A DNA stretch of 38,577 nt from Candidatus Krumholzibacteriia bacterium (GTDB lineage Bacteria > Krumholzibacteriota > Krumholzibacteriia > G020349025), in NCBI GenBank assembly GCA_035649275.1, contig DASRJW010000117.1:1-38577 (forward strand), given 5' to 3'. The notes beneath the pieces were generated by a model. It was not told the DNA's origin. It saw only the letters and a list, made by a program, of their open reading frames with translations, and did no database searches. Below, piece after piece: positions 8,096-15,935 of this stretch. The stretch's first letter is position 1; every line of letters begins with the position of its first letter. A program made the translations under genes and the position numbers.

Positions 8096-9052
8096 CTAGC
8101 CTACCCGGCTCTCGCGGCCCGGGGGTAGGCCTTTCTCCACCAGGGCCTCCAGGCTCGGGCGATCCCCTACCGCGGTGCAGCGGGCGTCGCGATCGATGCG
8201 CCGGAGCAAACCCTTGAGGACGCTGCCCGCACCCACCTCGAGCACCGGGCCCTGCCAGAGTGCCCGGAGCGCGAGCATCGCTTCGGTCCAGCGCACGGGA
8301 GAACGGATCTGCCGCTTCAGCTGCTCGCGCAGTCTTTCGCCATCCTGTTCCGCCGCCGCGCCGACGTTGGTGAGCACGGGCACGCGGGCGGAATGGAAAA
8401 CGCTCCGGTCCAGGTGCGCGGCGAATTCCGCCGCCGGCTCCGCCATGAGCGCCGAATGGAAGGCACCGCTCACGTTCAGTCTCTTCACCACCCGGGCGCC
8501 GGCGCTCTCGAGGAGCGGCAGCGCCGCCTCCACCGCGCCCACGGCGCCGGAGAGGACGATCTGATCCGGAGCGTTCAGGTTGGCCAGGTCGCAGACTCCG
8601 AGCTCGCGCACCTGGGAACAGACCTTTTCCACCGCCGCCGCTTCCAAGCCGACGACGGCCGCCATGGCGCCGGGAGAGCGGACGCCGCACTCGTACATGA
8701 GCTCGCCGCGCTTCTGCACCAGCGGCAAGGCGTCCTCGAAGGTCAAGACACCGGCGGCCACCAGTGCCGAGTACTCCCCGAGACTGTGGCCGGCGACGAT
8801 GCTGCAGCCGAAGCCGCGGGCTTCCAGCACCCGCAGCACGGCGACGGAATGCACCAACAGCGCCGGCTGGGCGTGCCGCGTTTCGGTCAGGGTTTCGAGC
8901 GGACCTTCGAAGGCGAGGCGGGAGAGCGGATAGCCGAGGATCGCGTCGGCGGCGGTGAACACCGCGGCCGCCTCCGGATAGGCCGCGGCGAGGTCGGCAC
9001 CCATGCCGACGGTTTGCGCCCCCTGGCCGGGGAACAACATCGCCACCTGCAT
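8096..9052 (-). CDS. fabD: malonyl-CoA:ACP transacylase
   Basis: Moves malonate from CoA to ACP to supply extender units for fatty-acid synthesis. A 318-residue protein with the LFPGQGAQ start motif, the nucleophile Ser90 in GHSLGEYSA and the catalytic histidine in VSGAFHSALM. The ATG at 9052 has a GGGGAAGG site just upstream. It begins only 13 bases after the plsX stop. In many bacteria fabH lies exactly between these two genes; here there is no room for it. Confidence 0.97.
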   Translation of the reverse strand: MQVAMLFPGQGAQTVGMGADLAAAYPEAAAVFTAADAILGYPLSRLAFEGPLETLTETRHAQPALLVHSVAVLRVLEARGFGCSIVAGHSLGEYSALVAAGVLTFEDALPLVQKRGELMYECGVRSPGAMAAVVGLEAAAVEKVCSQVRELGVCDLANLNAPDQIVLSGAVGAVEAALPLLESAGARVVKRLNVSGAFHSALMAEPAAEFAAHLDRSVFHSARVPVLTNVGAAAEQDGERLREQLKRQIRSPVRWTEAMLALRALWQGPVLEVGAGSVLKGLLRRIDRDARCTAVGDRPSLEALVEKGLPPGRESRVG

Positions 9053-9065
9053 GGAGCCTTCCCCT

Positions 9066-10100
9066 TCAGCCGCGCCCGGCATCGCCGGGCTGGACCAGGT
9101 GCGCACCGACCTCTTGCAACAACGAGGCGATCTGCCCGGGGAGATCGTTCGCCGCCAGCGTGGCGGCGAGAACGACGGCGTTCTCGATGGCGCGTTCCGG
9201 GCTCTTGCCGTGGGCGATGACCACGGTGCCTTGCACGCCGAGAAGCGGCGCGCCGCCGGCTTCGGTGTAATCGATGCGACTGCGCAGCGAGCGGAAGGCG
9301 GGGCGCAGCAGCATGGCTCCCAGCTTGGCCCGGAAGGAGCGGTGTACTTCCTCCCGCATCTGCCGGGTGAGGAAGCGCAGCATGCTCTCGCCGAACTTGA
9401 GCAGCACGTTGCCGACGAAACCATCGCAGACCACCACGTCGGCACGCCCGGCGAGGACATCCCGGCCCTCGACGTTGCCGACGAAGTGGAGACCGCTTTC
9501 CCGCAACATGCCGTGCGCCGCCACCGCCAGCTCGTTGCCCTTGCTCTCCTCCTCGCCGATGTTGAGCAGGCCCACACGGGGGCGTTCGAGCCCCAGGTGG
9601 ATGCGGGCGTAGACCGCACCCATGACCGCGAACTGGACGAGGTGGAGGGGCTTGCAGTCGGCGTTGGCGCCCACGTCGACGAGCACACAGGAGGAACGAT
9701 CGGTGGGAAAGAGGGTGGCGATCGCGGGGCGCAGCTTGCCGATGCGGCCGAGGGCGAGCAGGGCGCCTGCGACCACCGCTCCGGTGCTGCCGGCGCTCAG
9801 GAGCGCCTCGGCCTCGCCGCGGGTGACGAGGTCGAGGGCGCGGGCCAAGGACGAATCGGGCTTGCGCCGCACCGCGGTGGCGGGCGATTCGTCCATCGAC
9901 ACCGCGTCAGGGGCGTGCACGACGCGCACCGGCGCCGTGGTCCCGGCTCCAAGGGCGGAGCGGATGCGGGCCTCGTCGCCCAGGAAAACGAGCTCCGTCC
10001 CCGCCGGCAAGCGCGGCAGGGCGCGCAGCGCCCCGGGCACCACCACGCGCGGGCCGTGGTCGCCTCCCATCGCGTCGACGGCGACCCGCACTCGCGTCAC
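9066..10100 (-). CDS. plsX: phosphate acyltransferase PlsX
   Basis: Converts acyl-ACP to acyl-phosphate, the first step of membrane phospholipid synthesis by the PlsX/PlsY route. The 344-residue protein begins RVRVAVDAMGGDHGP, the family signature, and continues with FLGDEARI, STGAVVAGAL, GANADCKPLHLVQFA and GRADVVVCDGFVGNVLLK. The GTG start at 10100 is seven bases downstream of the rpmF stop. The yceD-rpmF-plsX-fab order is widely conserved and ties lipid synthesis to ribosome production. Confidence 0.96.
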   Translation of the reverse strand: MTRVRVAVDAMGGDHGPRVVVPGALRALPRLPAGTELVFLGDEARIRSALGAGTTAPVRVVHAPDAVSMDESPATAVRRKPDSSLARALDLVTRGEAEALLSAGSTGAVVAGALLALGRIGKLRPAIATLFPTDRSSCVLVDVGANADCKPLHLVQFAVMGAVYARIHLGLERPRVGLLNIGEEESKGNELAVAAHGMLRESGLHFVGNVEGRDVLAGRADVVVCDGFVGNVLLKFGESMLRFLTRQMREEVHRSFRAKLGAMLLRPAFRSLRSRIDYTEAGGAPLLGVQGTVVIAHGKSPERAIENAVVLAATLAANDLPGQIASLLQEVGAHLVQPGDAGRG

Positions 10101-10107
10101 GGGCAGC

Positions 10108-10290
10108 CTACTCGGTGGTGCGCGAGACGATTTGGCGGCCGGCGTAGCTGCCGCAGTTCGGGCAGACGCGGTGCGGCAAACGCGGGCTGCCGCAATCGGC
10201 GCAGGTCGAAAGCACCGGGCGCTCGATCTTCCAATTGGCGTGGTGCTTGCGCCGGGCCGCACGGGAACGGCGGCGCTTCGGGACGGCCAT
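10108..10290 (-). CDS. rpmF: 50S ribosomal protein L32
   Basis: A 60-residue basic protein of the large ribosomal subunit. It begins MAVPKRRRSRAARRKHH and has two zinc-ribbon pairs, CADC and CPNC, so it is the zinc-binding form of L32 rather than the cysteine-free form. The ATG at 10290 gives the normal family start; an in-frame start eight codons upstream would add residues not found in L32. It lies between yceD and plsX, its standard position. Confidence 0.96.
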   Translation of the reverse strand: MAVPKRRRSRAARRKHHANWKIERPVLSTCADCGSPRLPHRVCPNCGSYAGRQIVSRTTE

Positions 10291-10347
10291 GCTCTCCTCC
10301 TCCACGAGACCCATCGGAGCGGCGCCAGTGAAGTCGCCGCGCCGGTT

Positions 10348-10842
10348 TCAAGGCTCCCACTCCTGGGCGAGCCGCTCGAGCGCCTCCAGCCGCGGGCCGG
10401 CAGCGGGCACGCAGGCACAGGACGCCACGTTCCAATCCTGACCGCACTGCGGGCAGAGCCCGCGGCAATCCTCCCGGCAGAGCAAGCGGATGGGCTCCTC
10501 CAGGATCACCGCCTCGCGGACGACCGGGGTCAGATCGACGGCATCCGCGTTTTCGTCGATGACGAGGACGTCTTCCGCGTCGCGCTTGCCGCCGCGCTGC
10601 ACCAGCAGCGCGAAGCGCACTTCCACGGGGCGTTCGAAAGCGGCCAGGCAGCGATGACAATGGGAGTGCGCGCTGCCGGCGATCTCGCCGTCCACGCGGA
10701 CCCGCGCCCCCGTACTTTCCACCTTGCAGCGTACGTGCAGGCGCTGCTCTTCCTCCTCGCCGGCGGCGTCGCACACCGCGAGGACCACATCGCCTTCCTG
10801 CAGCGCCGGCGCCGCACCGGTCCGGCCGAGTTGCAGCTGCAT
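10348..10842 (-). CDS. yceD: YceD/DUF177 family protein
   Basis: A 164-residue protein of the DUF177 family, usually encoded just before rpmF. Cysteine groups mark the family: HCHRC near the middle, then CREDCRGLCPQCGQ and CAC toward the C-terminus. Family members are reported to be linked to large-subunit or 23S rRNA maturation, but the exact role is not settled. The ATG at 10842 has GGGGGA eight bases upstream and follows a strong promoter, so this gene opens the yceD-rpmF-plsX-fab operon. Confidence 0.9.
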   Translation of the reverse strand: MQLQLGRTGAAPALQEGDVVLAVCDAAGEEEEQRLHVRCKVESTGARVRVDGEIAGSAHSHCHRCLAAFERPVEVRFALLVQRGGKRDAEDVLVIDENADAVDLTPVVREAVILEEPIRLLCREDCRGLCPQCGQDWNVASCACVPAAGPRLEALERLAQEWEP

Positions 10843-10867
10843 CGGATCCGTCCCCCAAAACCTCGTC

Positions 10868-10896
10868 ACTCTAGGGAGAGGGTCGTCCCATGTCAA
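10868..10896 (-). promoter_or_regulatory. sigma-70-type promoter of the yceD-rpmF-plsX-fab operon
   Basis: TTGACA (10891-10896) and TAGAGT (10868-10873) are separated by exactly 17 bases on the minus strand. Initiation near 10861 would leave about 19 bases before the yceD ATG, enough to hold its ribosome site. The -35 box lies inside an imperfect palindrome (about 10891-10911), which could be a regulator site but is not conclusive. Confidence 0.75.
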
Positions 10897-10929
10897 GGGA
10901 AACCCCTGTGACAGCGTGAGTTCTGTTCG

Positions 10930-11331
10930 TCAACCGGGGAAGATGAGGCCGAGCTCGCGGGCCGCCGAGGCCTCGCTGTCCGAAGCGTGCACGGCGTTCT
11001 CCTGCAAGCTGGTGCCGAACATGTAGCGCAGCGTTCCGGGGGTCGCCTTGGCCGGATCGGTCGCCCCCACCAGAGCCCGCAGGCGCGGCACCGCGTCGGC
11101 TCCTTCCAGCCAGACGGCGACGACGTCACCCGAGGTGATGTACTCCACCAAGGCAGGGAAGAACGGCTTGCCGTCGTGCTCGGCATAGAACTGCCGCGCC
11201 ACCGCCGGGGTGAGACGGCGCATCTCCAGCCGGCGGACCTGGAAGCGGTTCTGCAACAAGAGGTGCAGAATCCCCGGCCACAGGGCGGCGCGAACGGCCT
11301 CGGGTTTGATCATCAGATAGGTGCGGGTCAC
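10930..11331 (-). CDS. ndk: nucleoside diphosphate kinase
   Basis: Transfers the gamma phosphate between nucleoside triphosphates and diphosphates. The 133-residue protein has the phosphorylated His115 in ENAVHASDS, the lysine in MIKPEAV and the family core [14 protein letters not shown]. The GTG start overlaps the sucD stop as GTGA, so translation is coupled. Placement directly after succinyl-CoA synthetase suggests that the nucleotide product of that enzyme is equilibrated by Ndk; physical association of the two enzymes has been described in other bacteria. It is a few residues shorter than the typical 140. Confidence 0.96.
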   Translation of the reverse strand: MTRTYLMIKPEAVRAALWPGILHLLLQNRFQVRRLEMRRLTPAVARQFYAEHDGKPFFPALVEYITSGDVVAVWLEGADAVPRLRALVGATDPAKATPGTLRYMFGTSLQENAVHASDSEASAARELGLIFPG

Positions 11332-12209
11332 GACGCCTCCGCTCCGATGACCTGGCGGAGCAACGCCACCACGCCGCTCGGTGTGTCGGCGACGCGCACG
11401 CCGATGGCTTCGAAGGCGGCCACCTTCGCCGCCGCGGTGCCGCTGCCACCGGAGACGATGGCGCCCGCATGACCCATACGCCGCCCCGGTGGCGCCGTAC
11501 GGCCGGCAATGAAGGCTACCACCGGCTTGGACATGCGGCTGGCGATGAAGGCAGCGGCATCTTCTTCATCGCTGCCGCCGATCTCGCCGATGAGCACCAC
11601 GGCTGCCGTGCCCGGATCCTTTTCGAACAGCTCCAGGGTGTCGACGAAGCGCGTGCCGATGAGCGGATCGCCGCCGATGCCGACACAGGTGGACTGGCCG
11701 AGCCCGTGGCGGGTGAGCTCGTAGACCACTTCGTAGGTGAGCGTGCCGCTGCGGGAGACCACACCGACGCGGCCGGGGGTGCAGATACTCCCCGGGAGGA
11801 TGCCGAGCTTGGCGGCTCCCGGTGTGATCAGGCCCGGGCAGTTGGGCCCGAGGAGCCGGGCCCCGTGTTCGCGCACGTAAGGCAGCGTGCGCACCATGTC
11901 CTGCACCGGGATGCCTTCGGTGATGCAGACCACCAGCTGCACGCCCGCATCGACGGCTTCGCAGATGGCATCGGCGGCGGCGAGGGGCGGTACGTAGACC
12001 GTGCTCGCCGTGGCTCCCGTCGCCGTCACCGCGGCGGCCACGGTGTCGAACACCGGGATGTCGTGCACCTGCGTCCCCCCCTTGCCCGGGGTGACGCCGG
12101 CGACCACGCGGGTGCCGTAGGCCCGCATCTGCTGGGCGTGGAAGCTACCGTCCCGTCCGGTGATGCCCTGCACGAGAACGGTGGTGCTGCGGTCGGCGAG
12201 GATGCTCAT
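11328..12209 (-). CDS. sucD: succinyl-CoA synthetase, alpha subunit
   Basis: With SucC, interconverts succinyl-CoA and succinate with ATP or GTP formation in the TCA cycle. The 293-residue protein has the CoA-binding Rossmann start ([18 protein letters not shown]), GPNCPGLI, the [10 protein letters not shown] segment and the phosphorylated histidine in [10 protein letters not shown] near residue 250. The ATG overlaps the sucC stop (ATGA) and its own stop overlaps the ndk start (GTGA), so the three genes form a tightly coupled operon. Confidence 0.97.
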   Translation of the reverse strand: MSILADRSTTVLVQGITGRDGSFHAQQMRAYGTRVVAGVTPGKGGTQVHDIPVFDTVAAAVTATGATASTVYVPPLAAADAICEAVDAGVQLVVCITEGIPVQDMVRTLPYVREHGARLLGPNCPGLITPGAAKLGILPGSICTPGRVGVVSRSGTLTYEVVYELTRHGLGQSTCVGIGGDPLIGTRFVDTLELFEKDPGTAAVVLIGEIGGSDEEDAAAFIASRMSKPVVAFIAGRTAPPGRRMGHAGAIVSGGSGTAAAKVAAFEAIGVRVADTPSGVVALLRQVIGAEAS

Positions 12210-13354
12210 GCCGCGGCTCCGCTGCGTCGCGCCGCGGCGATCGCTTTCTGCACCACTTCGTCCATGCCGGTGGCGGTTTCCATGGCTGCATCCTTGAGCA
12301 TCTCGCGCGCCTTGTCTTCGTTGGTGCCGATGAGACGCACCACCAGCGGCACCCGCGGCGGCTGGGTAGCAATCGCCTGGAGCAGGCCCTTCGCCACGTC
12401 GTCGCAACGAGTGATGCCGCCGAAGATGTTGAAGAGAATGACGCGCACGTTGGGATCGCTCTGGATGATCTCCAGGGCCGTGATCACTTTCTCCGGGTTG
12501 GAGCTGCCGCCGATATCGAGGAAGTTCGCCGGCCGGCCGCCGTGATGCTGGATGAGGTCCATCGTCGCCATGGCCAGACCCGCGCCGTTGACCACGCAGG
12601 CCACGTCGCCGTCGAGATGGATGTACGAAAGACTCTTGCCGCGCGCCTTGGTTTCCCTGGCATCCTCGGCCTCGAGGTCGCGCAAGGCTTCCAGATCCGC
12701 ATGGCGGCCCAAGGCGTTGTCGTCCAGGTTGATCTTCGCGTCCAGCGCCAGGATCTCGCCCTGCTTCGTCACCACGCAGGGATTGATCTCCACCAGGGTG
12801 GCGTCGAGGGCTTCGTAGGCCGCTGCCAGGCGCGCGCAGACGCGCGCCAAGCCGAGGGCGCTCGGCCCGTCGTCGAGGACGGCGAAGGCCAGGCGGCGGG
12901 CGGTGTGGGCGGGCAAGCCGCGGAGCGGGTCCAAGTGCACCTTGTGGATCTTCTCCGGGGTGCTCGCCGCCACTTCCTCGATGTCCACCCCTCCGGCAGC
13001 GGAGAGCATGAGCACGGGCCGGCCTGCGCCACGGTCGAGGGTGATGCCGACATAGAGTTCTCGAGCGATGTCCACCGCCGGTGCCACCAGGACGCTACGC
13101 ACCGCGAGGCCCTTGATGCGCATCCCCAGGATGCTCGCGGCAGCGGCCCGCGCCGCCTCGGGATCGCGGACCAGCTTCACGCCACCTGCCTTGCCGCGCC
13201 CTCCGGCCAGCACCTGCGCTTTCAGCACCACCGGGAAGCCGAAGCCACGCGCGGCGTCGACCGCCGCTTCGGCGGTGGCGGCGACGGCATGCGGCGGCAC
13301 CGGCAGCTCGAAACGGCGAAGCAGATCCCGCGCCTGATACTCGTGAATGTTCAT
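12206..13354 (-). CDS. sucC: succinyl-CoA synthetase, beta subunit
   Basis: The nucleotide-binding subunit of succinyl-CoA synthetase. The 382-residue protein starts [15 protein letters not shown], the family N-terminus, followed by the ATP-grasp motif [37 protein letters not shown], and [13 protein letters not shown] / [11 protein letters not shown] in the C-terminal ligase domain. The ATG at 13354 has a GCGAGGT site three to four bases upstream. A promoter and a terminator-like hairpin lie in its leader. Whether it prefers ATP or GTP cannot be told by eye. Confidence 0.97.
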   Translation of the reverse strand: MNIHEYQARDLLRRFELPVPPHAVAATAEAAVDAARGFGFPVVLKAQVLAGGRGKAGGVKLVRDPEAARAAAASILGMRIKGLAVRSVLVAPAVDIARELYVGITLDRGAGRPVLMLSAAGGVDIEEVAASTPEKIHKVHLDPLRGLPAHTARRLAFAVLDDGPSALGLARVCARLAAAYEALDATLVEINPCVVTKQGEILALDAKINLDDNALGRHADLEALRDLEAEDARETKARGKSLSYIHLDGDVACVVNGAGLAMATMDLIQHHGGRPANFLDIGGSSNPEKVITALEIIQSDPNVRVILFNIFGGITRCDDVAKGLLQAIATQPPRVPLVVRLIGTNEDKAREMLKDAAMETATGMDEVVQKAIAAARRSGAAA

Positions 13355-13395
13355 CGGACCTCGCCCCGTGGAACGGCGCACACGGCCTAGCGGGC

Positions 13396-13421
13396 AAAAG
13401 AAACGGGGCTCATCTGCCCCG
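13396..13421 (-). terminator. intrinsic terminator or sucC-leader attenuator
   Basis: On the minus strand a six-base-pair stem (13404-13409 with 13416-13421, core GGGGC/GCCCC, six-base loop) is followed by a U-rich run GTTTCTTTT (13396-13404). It lies 100 bases after the ChaN-domain gene and 42 bases before sucC. It could end the upstream transcript. Because the best sucC promoter lies upstream of it, it could also attenuate sucCD-ndk. Confidence 0.65.
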
Positions 13422-13434
13422 CGCGAGAGCGGTG

Positions 13435-13465
13435 ACTCTAGCAGAGCCGTGCCCGCAGCTGTCAA
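13435..13465 (-). promoter_or_regulatory. candidate promoter of sucCD-ndk
   Basis: A perfect TTGACA (13460-13465) and TAGAGT (13435-13440), the same -10 box as the yceD promoter, are separated by 19 bases on the minus strand. The long spacer suggests a weak or activator-dependent promoter. Initiation near 13428 would place the terminator-like hairpin at the very 5' end of the message. Confidence 0.5.
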
Positions 13466-13522
13466 GGCCAGGGCCCGAGCGAGGCGGCGGCTGGCACCTG
13501 GCGACACTCAAGGCACGGTGCG

Positions 13523-15184
13523 TCAGCGGCGAGCAGGTTCGAGCGCGCGGAGGGCGTCGAAGTACCTCGCCGAGGCGAGTTTCCCAGGCGGCGGGAAGAC
13601 CAGAGCGCGCAGCGCCTCGGGCGCCAGCGTGCCCTCGAGGAGGGCCGCTGCCAGGCGGTCGCCGAGCCGGTAGCCCAGGGCGAAGGTGACTTCCAGGAGC
13701 ACTTCCAGGTCCTGTTCGTAGATCTGCTTCAATCGGCCCCGGCCGCCGGCCAAACGGCGGCGCTCGTGCTCCTGGTGCTGGACGACGAAGTGGGCTACCA
13801 GCTTCCGGAAGGCCAGGCGGGGCTCGTGCAGCTGCCGCTCGGCGCCGCGCCAGAAGCCGCGGAACTCGGCCTCGGTGGTGGCCAGGCGGTGCGGGTTCAC
13901 CAGCTTGGAGCCGAGGAAGCCGACGGCGGCACCGAAGGCGCGGCCGTAGAAGTCCTCGTACGGATCGCCGCGGCGTGCGGGGGTGCCGGCCACCCGTGCC
14001 TGCAGCGCTCGCATCGCTTCCTCCGCCGCGTGGTTCACCGAGAAGAACGGCAGGTACACCAGGTCCAGTTCGGGGACGAAGCAGCTACGGTTGCCGAAAG
14101 CGAGCAGGCGGATCTCCCGGGCGCGGCTCGCTTCCAAACCCTCGGTGTGTTCGATGGTGGAGAAGAAGGTCTCGTCCAGGTTGGTGAAGACCTCGCAGCT
14201 CGGCGACAAGATGGGCAGACCGAAGAAGCGGGCGAGTTGGCGCGCCAGCGTTTCGAAGAGCTGCACCGCACTCTGCTCCAGGGTCCACTCGCTGTTGCTT
14301 TCTTCCTCGTCGTGCAGCTTCTCCAGCGCCCGCTCCCAGCTGAGATAGGACTGCAGCTTCACGTAGGGCGGGACTTCCATGACGCAGAAGCGGTCCGGTC
14401 CCAGCTGCACCACCGGCGTGCCGCGGCCATCGCCGCGCTCCGCCAGCGTCCAGTACAGCGTGTCGGCATTCTGGAAGACGACGAGCCGCTTGCGCTGCAG
14501 CTGCAGGCCCTCCAGGTGCGCATCCAGGGCCCGGGGCAGATGGGACGCCGCCAGGTGCAGGTCGCCGACCAACACCATGAGTCGGGCGCCCGGGCGCGCC
14601 ACGATCGTGTCCGCCAGCGCGGCGGCAATGGCCTCGTCCCGCTCGCGCAGATTCCGGCAGGCCCCGCGGGTGGCTTGGTTGATGCCCACCACGGCGACGC
14701 CATGCCGGCGCGCTGCGTCGAAGAGGGGCCGGTAGTTGTCCCAGTCGAAATTCCAGGTGCGGTGGTACTCGATGCGCTCGAGGAATGCGGCATCGCCGAT
14801 GGCGCCTCGCATGTAGGCGTCCAGGTGCTCCTGATGGTCCTGGAGCACCATCTCCACCGCCAGAACCAAGGGCCGGGGCTCGGCTGCCGCGCGCTCGAGC
14901 AGACGCCGCGCCAGGTCCTGCGACTGCCGCAGCGTGTGGTAGTCGCCGACGAAAAAGAGATCGGTCTCCAGGATCGCCTGCAGGAGATCGCCGAAGCTGA
15001 CCAGAGACTGGTGCCGGCGGAACTCGCGGAGGTACTCGCGCTCGTAGCGTTCCAGCGCTGGCGTGTCGCCGCCGGTGAAGGCGCGCAGCTCCGCCTGCAG
15101 GAGGCGCTGCACGCCGCGCTGCAGGCGCAGCACCGCGGAGCGTACCGACTCCGGTTCCGCCTCTTGCCAGCTCTGCGTCGTCAT
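13523..15184 (-). CDS. ChaN-domain (DUF399-like) protein with unassigned C-terminal half
   Basis: A 553-residue protein without a signal peptide. Residues about 55-230 match the ChaN / haem-binding-uptake fold of the Tiki/EreA-like superfamily: FFVGDYHTLRQSQ, LAVEMVLQDHQEHLDAYMRG, YHRTWNFDWDNYRPLFDAAR, VVGINQ and LMVLVGDLHLAASHLP. The paired histidine/aspartate motifs (GDYH, GDLH) are those thought to bind metal or ligand in this group. The C-terminal 300 residues, with a conserved-looking SCEVFTNLDETFFSTIEH segment and NHAAEEAMRALQARV, belong to no family I recognise. The ATG at 15184 has GGAGG nine bases upstream; a TTG three codons earlier is badly placed. Function is unknown; a hydrolase or haem/iron role would be inference. 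Confidence 0.72.
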   Translation of the reverse strand: MTTQSWQEAEPESVRSAVLRLQRGVQRLLQAELRAFTGGDTPALERYEREYLREFRRHQSLVSFGDLLQAILETDLFFVGDYHTLRQSQDLARRLLERAAAEPRPLVLAVEMVLQDHQEHLDAYMRGAIGDAAFLERIEYHRTWNFDWDNYRPLFDAARRHGVAVVGINQATRGACRNLRERDEAIAAALADTIVARPGARLMVLVGDLHLAASHLPRALDAHLEGLQLQRKRLVVFQNADTLYWTLAERGDGRGTPVVQLGPDRFCVMEVPPYVKLQSYLSWERALEKLHDEEESNSEWTLEQSAVQLFETLARQLARFFGLPILSPSCEVFTNLDETFFSTIEHTEGLEASRAREIRLLAFGNRSCFVPELDLVYLPFFSVNHAAEEAMRALQARVAGTPARRGDPYEDFYGRAFGAAVGFLGSKLVNPHRLATTEAEFRGFWRGAERQLHEPRLAFRKLVAHFVVQHQEHERRRLAGGRGRLKQIYEQDLEVLLEVTFALGYRLGDRLAAALLEGTLAPEALRALVFPPPGKLASARYFDALRALEPARR

Positions 15185-15546
15185 CCGCGCCAACCTCCAC
15201 CGCCTGCCTCAGGGCGGGTCGGGAAAGGGGACGGCATCCGCAGCGATCCCGAGAGCGAAATCCCCGCGGCGGGAGGCAGGAGCGCCACCGCGCTGCGGAT
15301 CGGTGCCGCCCGGGTGCACCTTCTGGACCACGCTGGGGCCGGCTCGCGTGTGGACTTCCCGGCCCCGGTCGCCTCCGCGTCCTCCGGCCCGGCACCGCGT
15401 CCCCGCCCTTTAACACGTTCCTCGGACAGGTGCAGCTGCGAAATACTAACTCATTTTCTCGCTTCTAGTTGGAGCTCGGAGGTCAGGAAACTTCCAGGCG
15501 CGGCGCGGGCGCGCCCATGCAAACTGCGATGCCCCGCGCCACCGCG
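15185..15546. other. gene-free stretch upstream of the ChaN-domain gene
   Basis: No convincing coding frame is seen on either strand. It contains an A/T-rich patch at about 15439-15474 (with TAGTAT on the minus strand) that may hold the ChaN-gene promoter, but no -35 box of good quality goes with it. The rest is GC-rich with no clear repeat. Confidence 0.5.
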
Positions 15547-15575
15547 TTGACAGCCGGCGCGGCGCCGCCTACGGT
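15547..15575 (+). promoter_or_regulatory. candidate promoter of an intergenic RNA
   Basis: A perfect TTGACA (15547-15552) and TACGGT (15570-15575) are separated by exactly 17 bases on the plus strand. The expected start, near 15582, falls two bases before the first strand of a long closing helix. No protein gene follows on this strand. Confidence 0.5.
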
Positions 15576-15581
15576 CCGGGA

Positions 15582-15720
15582 CCGAGGCCAGGTGCAGCTT
15601 TGCTAGGGGGACTTGACTGCTTGGTTGGGATGCCTGCCCGACACCAAGGTCGGAGCCAGCGTCTCGGTCAAGTCGATGTGATCCGACACCTCCAAGCGAT
15701 CGTGACCTGGCCTCACCCTT
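15582..15720 (+). ncRNA. candidate structured non-coding RNA, no known family
   Basis: About 135 bases with nested, mutually compatible helices. P1: 15584-15593 with 15705-15714, ten perfect pairs (GAGGCCAGGT/ACCTGGCCTC). P2: 15610-15617 with 15667-15674, eight perfect pairs (GACTTGAC/GTCAAGTC), extendable by a U-G and a G-C pair. P3: 15620-15625 with 15643-15648 (CTTGGT/ACCAAG), continued by GGG/CCC (15627-15629, 15637-15639) around a seven-base loop. The octamer CCGACACC occurs at 15638-15645 and again at 15683-15690. The plus strand is favoured by the promoter just upstream. The helices also form on the minus strand, where P1 starts six bases after the tatA stop, so a 3'-UTR element is possible. 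No conserved core of 6S, SRP, RNase P or tmRNA was recognised. Confidence 0.45.
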
Positions 15721-15918
15721 TCACTCGTCGTCCTGGAGCTGCTTGCGCTTCTTGCCGTCGCTGGGCCCTTCTTCGTCTTCGTGCAGGGCTTTCCTGAAAC
15801 GCCGGATTCCCAGTCCCAGACCGCGTCCGATCTCGGGCAAGCGCGTGGCGCCGAAGAGGAGCGCGACGAGCAAGAAGATGAGCAGGAGTTCGCTCGTCCC
15901 CAACCGACCGCATGGCAT
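15721..15918 (-). CDS. tatA: Sec-independent translocase subunit TatA
   Basis: A 65-residue membrane protein that forms the pore-like part of the twin-arginine export system for folded proteins. It has a short N-terminus, one membrane helix (ELLLIFLLVALLFGATRLPE) with the FG hinge, then an amphipathic helix (IGRGLGLGIRRFRKALHED) and a charged tail. This is the TatA/TatE pattern rather than TatB. It lies 17 bases after moaC, probably in the same transcript. Many molybdenum enzymes are Tat substrates, which makes this linkage sensible. No tatC is in the window. Confidence 0.93.
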   Translation of the reverse strand: MPCGRLGTSELLLIFLLVALLFGATRLPEIGRGLGLGIRRFRKALHEDEEGPSDGKKRKQLQDDE

Positions 15919-15935
15919 GGTCGACTTCCTTCCGT

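Noticed and set aside
15582-15714. The structured region as a molybdenum-cofactor riboswitch
   Set aside because: It lies downstream of the mobA-moaC-tatA genes rather than in their leader, and I could not match it to the Moco-RNA consensus; kept as a candidate RNA of unknown class.
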